Shown in pieces: positions 58,978-64,000 of a DNA stretch of 64,000 bases. The notes under the pieces are model-generated. The model was not told where the DNA came from. It ran no database searches and saw nothing but the letters and a program-made list of their open reading frames with translations. The stretch covers positions 634,129 through 698,128 of the forward strand of contig DDTO01000004.1 of NCBI GenBank assembly GCA_002344135.1, read 5' to 3'. The DNA is from Chthonomonas sp. UBA2362. Its GTDB lineage: Bacteria > Armatimonadota > Fimbriimonadia > Fimbriimonadales > Fimbriimonadaceae. The stretch's first letter is position 1. Each line of letters begins with the position of its first letter. The translations under genes were made by a program, and so were the position numbers.

Positions 58978-59472
58978 CTACTTCCCTCCCCCGGCAGGCT
59001 GTAGAGCGGCGTCGGGAATCGGGGTAGCGGCAGGCGCTTCCGGCGCCCCGAACTTGGCTTCGTGAATCTCCGGCGCCTCGTCCCAAGCGAGCGCGTTGAC
59101 CCGCAGAACGTAGGCGTCGCCGATGATCCAGAGCACCATGTAGACCATCACCGCGCAGAAGCTGAACCACTGGAAAGCGAGATCGGTCTCCGGCGAGCCC
59201 ATGCCGGGGTTCTTGAAAACGGTGAGCCAACTCCAGAGAAAGACCACTTCGATGTCGAAGAGGATGAAGAGCATGGCGACGAGATAGAACTTGATCGGAA
59301 AGCGCTCGCGGGCGGTGCCACTGGGCTCGACCCCGCATTCGTAGGGCGAGGCCTTATAGGGCGTGACCTTCTTCGGCCCCAGCACCCAGCTAAGGGTCAC
59401 CATCGCCGCGCAGACGAGGGCCGCGACGCCCAGCAGGATGACGATCGGCATGAACTCGCCCATCGACGCCAT
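58978..59472 (-). CDS. nuoA: NADH-quinone oxidoreductase subunit A
   Basis: A 164-residue NuoA with three membrane helices. PYECGVEPSGTARERFPIKF and YLVAMLFILFDIEVVFLWSW are diagnostic. The C-terminal 40 residues are an Ala/Pro-rich extension (GAPEAPAATPIPDAALQPAG) beyond the usual length of about 120. The start may be the ATG at 59472 (MASMGEF) or at 59463; neither has a strong ribosome binding site. It is divergent from trpD with a 37-nt gap. Confidence 0.93.
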   Translation of the reverse strand: MASMGEFMPIVILLGVAALVCAAMVTLSWVLGPKKVTPYKASPYECGVEPSGTARERFPIKFYLVAMLFILFDIEVVFLWSWLTVFKNPGMGSPETDLAFQWFSFCAVMVYMVLWIIGDAYVLRVNALAWDEAPEIHEAKFGAPEAPAATPIPDAALQPAGGGK

Positions 59473-59496
59473 GGTACCCCTAGCGACGGCGACCGG

Positions 59497-59502
59497 TACA
59501 CT
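59497..59502 (+). promoter_or_regulatory. -10-like box of leaderless type (trpD)
   Basis: TACACT ends 7 nt before the trpD ATG at 59510; no ribosome binding site is seen. Confidence 0.4.
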
Positions 59503-59509
59503 CGCGTCG

Positions 59510-60523
59510 ATGTCCGCCCGCGCCCTCCTCGAATCCCTCGCCGCCGGCCGAGATCTGGGCTGGCAGGAAGCGCAATCCCTCATGCGCTTCTACATGTCCG
59601 GCGAGGCCGAGGACCCTTGGATCGCGGGGACCCTCGTGGCCCTCCGCATGAAAGGGGCCAAGGGGAGCGAGTTGGCGGCGTTTGCGTCCGTCCTCCGCGA
59701 AAGCGCATTGGGCCTTGCCCGAGCCCACCCGGCAATGGTCGACACCTGCGGCACCGGAGGAGGACGGCCCTCCTTCAACCTCTCCACGGCGGCCGCGATC
59801 GTCGCCGCCGCCGCGGGAGCGAAGGTGGCCAAACACGGGAACCGAGCGGTGACCAGCAACTGCGGCAGCGCGGATGTCCTTGAGGCTCTCGGCGTGGTTC
59901 TCGTGTCCGATCCGGAAGTGCTTCAGCACGTGTTCGACTCGGTGGGCATCGTTTTCCTCTTTGCGCCCCACCATCATCCGGCCATGCGCAACGTTGCGGC
60001 GGCCAGAAAGGCTTTGGGAATCCGCACTGTCTTCAATCAGTTAGGACCCCTGGCCAATCCGGCGGGCGCTAATCGACAGCTGATCGGAGTTTGGGACGCC
60101 GCCCTCATCCGGCCGATGGCGGAGGCTCTCGTGGCGCTGGCTTGTGAACGCTCGATGGTCGTGCACGGCCTGGACGGACTGGATGAGATATCTCCTTGCG
60201 GGCCGACCCGGTTCGCGCTCGTCGACGGCGCGGAAATCCGGGAAGGGGTGGTCGAACCGGACGAGTTCGGCATCGAACCTCTGGAACCGAGCGACCTCGC
60301 GCCGGGCGATACCCTCGCCGAAAACGCCGCCCTCCTGCGCCGGGCGCTTTCCGAGCCGGACTCCCCGCAAGCAAGGGCCGTGCTGCCGAATGCCGCGGCA
60401 GCCCTGCATCTTGCGGGTTTCGGGAGCCTGAGCGAAGCCGCGGACCACGCCAGGGAGGCGATCCGATCCGGGACAGCGATCCGCAAGCTCGACGAACTGA
60501 TCGAGGTCACCCGCTCGCTGTGA
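59510..60523 (+). CDS. trpD: Anthranilate phosphoribosyltransferase
   Basis: A 337-residue TrpD, which joins anthranilate to PRPP in tryptophan synthesis. VDTCGTGGGRPSFNLSTAAA is the PRPP loop, KHGNRAVTSNCGSADVLEAL binds anthranilate, and GIRTVFNQLGPLANPA and VVHGLDGLDEIS are conserved. The ATG at 59510 was chosen; longer frames run antisense over nuoA. Its stop overlaps the GTG start of trpC. Confidence 0.95.
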   Translation: MSARALLESLAAGRDLGWQEAQSLMRFYMSGEAEDPWIAGTLVALRMKGAKGSELAAFASVLRESALGLARAHPAMVDTCGTGGGRPSFNLSTAAAIVAAAAGAKVAKHGNRAVTSNCGSADVLEALGVVLVSDPEVLQHVFDSVGIVFLFAPHHHPAMRNVAAARKALGIRTVFNQLGPLANPAGANRQLIGVWDAALIRPMAEALVALACERSMVVHGLDGLDEISPCGPTRFALVDGAEIREGVVEPDEFGIEPLEPSDLAPGDTLAENAALLRRALSEPDSPQARAVLPNAAAALHLAGFGSLSEAADHAREAIRSGTAIRKLDELIEVTRSL

Positions 60524-61290
60524 GCCTCCTCGAAGAAATCCTTGCCACAAAGCGTGACGAAGTCGCCAAGCTTCGGCCCGAAGAGGTGCGCGCCCGGCTC
60601 GCAAACGCCCCCCCGGTGCGCGCCTTTCGCCATGCCCTCGAATCTGCGAGCGTTCCGGTGGCACTGATCGCCGAGGTAAAACGAGCGAGTCCCTCCGAAG
60701 GGCTGATCCGCGAGCCGTTCGATCCGGCAGCCCTCGCTCGCACGTACCGCGACGCCGGCGCGCAATGCCTGAGTGTGCTGACCGATCGCGCCTACTTCCA
60801 AGGCAGCCCCGAGCATCTCCGCCTCGCCCGCGAAGCGTCCGGCCTTCCCGTTTTGCGAAAGGACTTCGTCGTCGATGCACTCCAGATCGCCGAGGCGAGG
60901 GCGATGGGAGCCGACGCGATACTCCTCATCGCCGCCGCGCTCGACGATTCCCAGCTTCGCACTTTCCGAGAAGAGGCGGAATCGCTTGGAATGGTGGCCT
61001 TGGTGGAGGTCCACACCGAGGCGGAACTCGATCGCGCGCTCGAGTCCGGCGCGACCCTCATCGGAGTCAACAACCGCGATCTTTCGTCGTTCAAGGTCGA
61101 TCTCGGCATCGGCGAGGTTCTACTTCCTCGAATCGGCCGCAATGTTTTGGGGGTCGGCGAGAGCGCCATCCGGTCCTTCGACGACGTCGAGCGCCTCCGA
61201 CGCAGCGGAGCGAGGGCCGTCCTGATCGGCACGACCTTCTGCCGCGCGGAGGACGTGGGAGCCAAGGTCCGCGAGGTCATGGGCTGGTGA
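60520..61290 (+). CDS. trpC: Indole-3-glycerol phosphate synthase
   Basis: A 256-residue TIM-barrel enzyme. SLLEEILATKRDEVAKL is the N-terminal helix; LIAEVKRASPSEGLI contains the catalytic Lys; VLRKDFVVDALQI, LIGVNNRDLSSFKVDL and VGESAIRSFDDVERL are further active-site loops. It closes the indole ring from CdRP. The GTG start overlaps the trpD stop (GTGA), and its own stop overlaps the trpF start in the same way. Confidence 0.95.
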   Translation: MSLLEEILATKRDEVAKLRPEEVRARLANAPPVRAFRHALESASVPVALIAEVKRASPSEGLIREPFDPAALARTYRDAGAQCLSVLTDRAYFQGSPEHLRLAREASGLPVLRKDFVVDALQIAEARAMGADAILLIAAALDDSQLRTFREEAESLGMVALVEVHTEAELDRALESGATLIGVNNRDLSSFKVDLGIGEVLLPRIGRNVLGVGESAIRSFDDVERLRRSGARAVLIGTTFCRAEDVGAKVREVMGW

Positions 61291-61877
61291 CGCGGGTCAA
61301 GATCTGCGGGCTTACCCGGATCGAAGACGTCGAGGCGGCTATCGAGTTCGACGCGGATCGCCTCGGCTTCGTGTTCGAGCCGAGCAGTCCTCGCTACGTC
61401 GCAGAGAACGACGCCTTCCTGCGGGCAGTTGCCCAACTCGGAAGTGGGCTCATGGTCGCGGTGTTCGGCCCCGCCCCGTCCTTGTTCGTCGATGATAGGT
61501 TCTCGGCGGTCCAGGCGATCGGCGAGCGCCCGCGCGGCGCTTCCGAGTTCGTTCGCACGATTCGGCTGCACGAAGCCGCCACCGTGGAGGGCATCCTTGC
61601 AGAAGCCGGTTCGGCCGACGCCATCCTGCTGGATGCCCACACCGAGGGTGTGTATGGCGGAACCGGCCGAAAGGTCGACTGGCGGCTCGCTTCCGAGGTC
61701 GTGCGCGCCTCGGAGATTCCCGTCTTCCTCGCCGGAGGTCTCGACCCCGAGAACGTCGCGCGAGCCGTCCAGATCGTGCGGCCCTACGGCGTCGACGTCA
61801 GTTCCGGAGTCGAAGAAGCGCCGGGTATCAAGTCGAGGGACTTGATCCGGCGCTTTATCGAGGCGGCGAGGAGCTAG
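61287..61877 (+). CDS. trpF: Phosphoribosylanthranilate isomerase
   Basis: A 196-residue TrpF. It begins TRVKICGLTRIEDVEAAIEF with the catalytic Cys in KICGLT; GADRLGFVF is replaced by DADRLGFVFEPSSPRYV. The C-terminal FLAGGLDPENV and VDVSSGVEEAPGIKS bind phosphate. The GTG start overlaps the trpC stop. trpB and trpA, which often follow, are not present; the next gene faces the other way after 10 nt. Confidence 0.94.
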   Translation: MTRVKICGLTRIEDVEAAIEFDADRLGFVFEPSSPRYVAENDAFLRAVAQLGSGLMVAVFGPAPSLFVDDRFSAVQAIGERPRGASEFVRTIRLHEAATVEGILAEAGSADAILLDAHTEGVYGGTGRKVDWRLASEVVRASEIPVFLAGGLDPENVARAVQIVRPYGVDVSSGVEEAPGIKSRDLIRRFIEAARS

Positions 61878-61887
61878 CTCAGTCGAG

Positions 61888-63816
61888 TTAGCGAATCCGC
61901 GAGGTGCGGCCTGCTGCGGGCGCCTGGAGGGGAGCAGGGCCGACCCGGAGGGCAGCATCGAGGCCGCGGTTCGCGGGCTGGCCGTAGAGTTCGGGGTTCT
62001 GATAAGTTCCGCGCTCGGCCCCGATCTTCTCGACCACGTCCGTCGGCCGCTTGCGAACCGTATAGCGGTCCGCTCGGTCGGCCTCGACTCGCCAGGACAC
62101 CTCGACGCGGGGTGCGCTGGACCGAATCTGGAATCGGTTGCCGACGACCTTCTTCGAGACCTTCACCTGCACGAAGCCATCGCCATCGCCTTCGTCCACG
62201 ACGGTCAGCTGGTACTTCACGTTCGCATTGACCGTATCGAAGTAGCTGGGCAGGTCGACCCAGGCGTAGCCGTCCGAGCCGGTGGTGACGTTACCGCTGT
62301 AAAAGTTCTGCGGGTAGGGGCTTTCGGTGGCGTAGTGGACGAGGTAGGCGTTCTCCGGGTCCGTAGGGTAGTCGATTCGGAAGGACTTGAGGCCGCTCGC
62401 GCCGAAATCGCCAAAGGCATACAGCGCCCAGCCGGAGGGACTGGAAGCAGCCCCCGCGACGCCGTAGGTCGTGCCCGAGCCTGCCTGGGCCAGACCATAA
62501 ACTCCGTAGCCGGAATCGCTCATCGAATGGCCTGTGACGCCGGTCGTCGGGCCGGTGAGCGCCCACGACTTGCCATAGACCGCCGCGCCGAGCGGACTCG
62601 AGACGTATCCGGTCACGCCGGTGTTGTTCCCCGTGGTCGAGGCGTTCGCACCGAGCACGCCGGTACCGGTCGGGCTCTGGGTGAGGCCGAAGACGCCCGT
62701 CGTGCCGCCAGAGGACGCGGTCGCAGAGCCGAAGACGCCGGCCCCGTTCACGCTCTGGGTCTCGCCGCGCACGCCGGCGGTTTGACCGGAGGGCGCCACG
62801 CTGAGGCCGACGATCGCGGTGCCTGCGTTGCTACTCGAGTAGCTGTAGAGTCCGACGCCGTTGCCCGTGTTGGACGTGTTGCTCGCCAGGACGCCCGCGC
62901 CGTTCGGGCTCGCGCATTGCCCGAAGACACCGACCGCGTTCCCGTTGGCGTTGTTCGCCCCGCCATAGACGCCGGTGCCGGCGGAACTCGACACGTCTGC
63001 GAACACGCCGAAAGTGCTGCCGCTGGGAGCGACCGCGTTGGCCCGAATCGCGGTGCCTGCCGAACTCGACGTGTAGCTGACGAGGCCGAAGCCGGCGCCG
63101 GTGTTGGCGGTATTCGTGGCGAGGAGGCCGACGCCGCCGGGAGCGGTGGTCTGCGCCCACATGCCGTACCCGTTGGAGGTGTTCGAGTAGCCGAGGACGC
63201 CGGTGCCCCCAGGGAAGCCGCCGCCGGGGAGGCCGGTGCCCGCGCGGCCGATGACCGCCTGCCCGGTGCCGGTCTCGCCGGAAACTCCCCAGGCATCCGG
63301 GCCGCCGCTCGCGTAGCCGGAGACGCCGTTGCCGTTGGGGGTCGTCGAGACGCCCTGCACGCCAGTGTTGGCCTGGCCGTAGACGCCGATTCCGTTAGGG
63401 CTCGTCGCGGTTCCGGTGACGCCGTGAGTGGTGCCGGTGGGCGAGACGTTGTTCCCGCAGATCGCCGAGCCGAGGCCGGCGTTAGTGACCGAGAAGGCGC
63501 AGCCAGCGACATTCACGGAACCGGAGAACGGAAGGGTCAAAGCGAGGGGCTGCCACGAGGCGTTGCCGTTCGCGTCGGAGGTCATGACGAGCCCGGGAGC
63601 GGCTCCGGCACCGAGACGCAGAGCCTGAGCCTCGACCGAGCCGGAGCGGAGGCTGCCCGTAATCCCGATATGCCCGGACTGGAGGGGAGCGGCCGGATTC
63701 GGCTGGAGGGTGACGAACGCCTTTTCGACGAGTTGGGAATCGGCCGGGACGGCGAGGAGGAAGGAAAGGCCGCCGGTGGCGACGACTGCAGAGGCGAGAA
63801 TGAGTGTTCGGTTCAT
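61888..63816 (-). CDS. Secreted glycine-rich repeat protein (tail-fibre/beta-solenoid-like)
   Basis: A 642-residue exported protein (signal MNRTLILASAVVATGGLSFL; AAGGAG site upstream). Residues about 105-460 are about a dozen imperfect repeats of 25-35 residues with the pattern GxGVxGxxxxxNGxGVxG (for example SPNGIGVYGQANTGVQGVST and SPNGAGVLASNTSNTGNGVG), as in trimeric fibres and beta-solenoids. Residues about 470-590 form a conserved-looking C-terminal domain (SDGYAWVDLPSYFDTVNANV, FVQVKVSKKVVGNRFQIRSS). The tail is basic (GRTSRIR). Probably a surface fibre; no receptor or enzyme site is recognised. Confidence 0.75.
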   Translation of the reverse strand: MNRTLILASAVVATGGLSFLLAVPADSQLVEKAFVTLQPNPAAPLQSGHIGITGSLRSGSVEAQALRLGAGAAPGLVMTSDANGNASWQPLALTLPFSGSVNVAGCAFSVTNAGLGSAICGNNVSPTGTTHGVTGTATSPNGIGVYGQANTGVQGVSTTPNGNGVSGYASGGPDAWGVSGETGTGQAVIGRAGTGLPGGGFPGGTGVLGYSNTSNGYGMWAQTTAPGGVGLLATNTANTGAGFGLVSYTSSSAGTAIRANAVAPSGSTFGVFADVSSSAGTGVYGGANNANGNAVGVFGQCASPNGAGVLASNTSNTGNGVGLYSYSSSNAGTAIVGLSVAPSGQTAGVRGETQSVNGAGVFGSATASSGGTTGVFGLTQSPTGTGVLGANASTTGNNTGVTGYVSSPLGAAVYGKSWALTGPTTGVTGHSMSDSGYGVYGLAQAGSGTTYGVAGAASSPSGWALYAFGDFGASGLKSFRIDYPTDPENAYLVHYATESPYPQNFYSGNVTTGSDGYAWVDLPSYFDTVNANVKYQLTVVDEGDGDGFVQVKVSKKVVGNRFQIRSSAPRVEVSWRVEADRADRYTVRKRPTDVVEKIGAERGTYQNPELYGQPANRGLDAALRVGPAPLQAPAAGRTSRIR

Positions 63817-63861
63817 GGGGTGGGTGACTCCTTGTGGTTCTCGCCGGACCGTTTGGAGGGG

Positions 63862-64000
63862 ATGCTCGTCGAGGCCCGGCATCTCCTCGGTGCCCTGGCG
63901 GTCGCCCTCGTTGCGGCACCCAGCTACGGTTCCTGGCTCATGGATCGGAAAAAATGCTGGATGGTCTCTCAGGATGGCCGGGAAGTCGCGGAGGATCGCC
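63862..64000 (+). CDS. Start of a secreted protein (cut by window edge)
   Basis: An ATG at 63862 is preceded by GGAGGGG. The first 46 codons read MLVEARHLLGALAVALVAAP then SYGSWLMDRKKCWMVS, a signal peptide followed by a polar segment, open to the window edge. It is divergent from the repeat protein gene. Nothing more can be said about function. Confidence 0.5.
   Translation, partial: MLVEARHLLGALAVALVAAPSYGSWLMDRKKCWMVSQDGREVAEDR

Overview
The window looks like chromosomal DNA of a GC-rich (roughly 60-65 % by eye), Gram-negative-type bacterium with many secreted and surface proteins. PEP-CTERM tails, dockerin-like C-termini on large secreted proteins, an AfsR-like regulator, a Wza-like polysaccharide exporter and an outer-membrane-barrel-like protein occur together. 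This fits the Armatimonadota (Fimbriimonadia) or a planctomycete-like lineage. That placement is inference from gene content, not from a marker search. There is no rRNA, tRNA, CRISPR array, transposase or phage module in the window.

Layout. 1-1.7 kb: scpA-scpB (chromosome segregation), scpB cut by the window edge. 1.7-11.3 kb (minus strand): an AfsR/SARP-type regulator, then a near-complete molybdenum cofactor operon, moaA, moaCB fusion, moeA, moaD and a MoaE-MoeB-rhodanese triple fusion, then an M1-like metallopeptidase. 11.4-14.1 kb: a three-gene minor-pilin operon, one member with 15-residue calcium-loop repeats. 14.2-18.1 kb: an ABC-2 exporter whose permease and ATPase are separated by a PEP-CTERM gene and a DinB-like gene, then a response regulator. 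18.2-26.5 kb: a secreted protein, a MutL/GlmL-type protein, a secreted serine protease, a GH109-like enzyme, HtrA and a RhaD-type aldolase/dehydrogenase. 26.5-31 kb: mnmG and feoAB. 31-38 kb: secreted, lipoprotein, barrel-like and PEP-CTERM proteins and an MFS pump. 38-41 kb: HAD phosphatase, esterase, map and adk. 41-43 kb: an island of about 1.9 kb flanked by an 81-nt duplication of the proS 5' end, holding a twice-frameshifted gene and an unknown secreted protein. 43-46 kb: proS and a second MFS transporter. 46-52 kb: a 21-nt tandem repeat, a large nested hairpin and two big secreted proteins with dockerin-like ends. 52-56 kb: bcp, then an envelope operon (SLBB exporter, VanX-like dipeptidase, glycosyltransferase). 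56-59.5 kb (minus): nuoA-nuoC, rpsF-ssb and a sugar-phosphate isomerase. 59.5-62 kb: trpDCF. 62-64 kb: a glycine-rich repeat surface protein and the start of another secreted protein.

How the genes work together. The moa/moe cluster covers GTP to molybdopterin to Moco, with MoaD activation and thiolation fused to MoaE. trpDCF covers three consecutive tryptophan steps. feoAB imports ferrous iron. SLBB/VanX/GT2 form a tightly overlapping envelope operon. Genes inside operons commonly overlap by 4 nt (ATGA/GTGA).

Two patterns run across the window. First, about ten enzyme or housekeeping genes have a -10-like hexamer only 6-8 nt before the start codon and no ribosome binding site, as expected for leaderless mRNAs. 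Second, several secreted-protein genes have a GC-rich hairpin just before a strong ribosome binding site. Several dispersed palindromic intergenic repeat families are also present.
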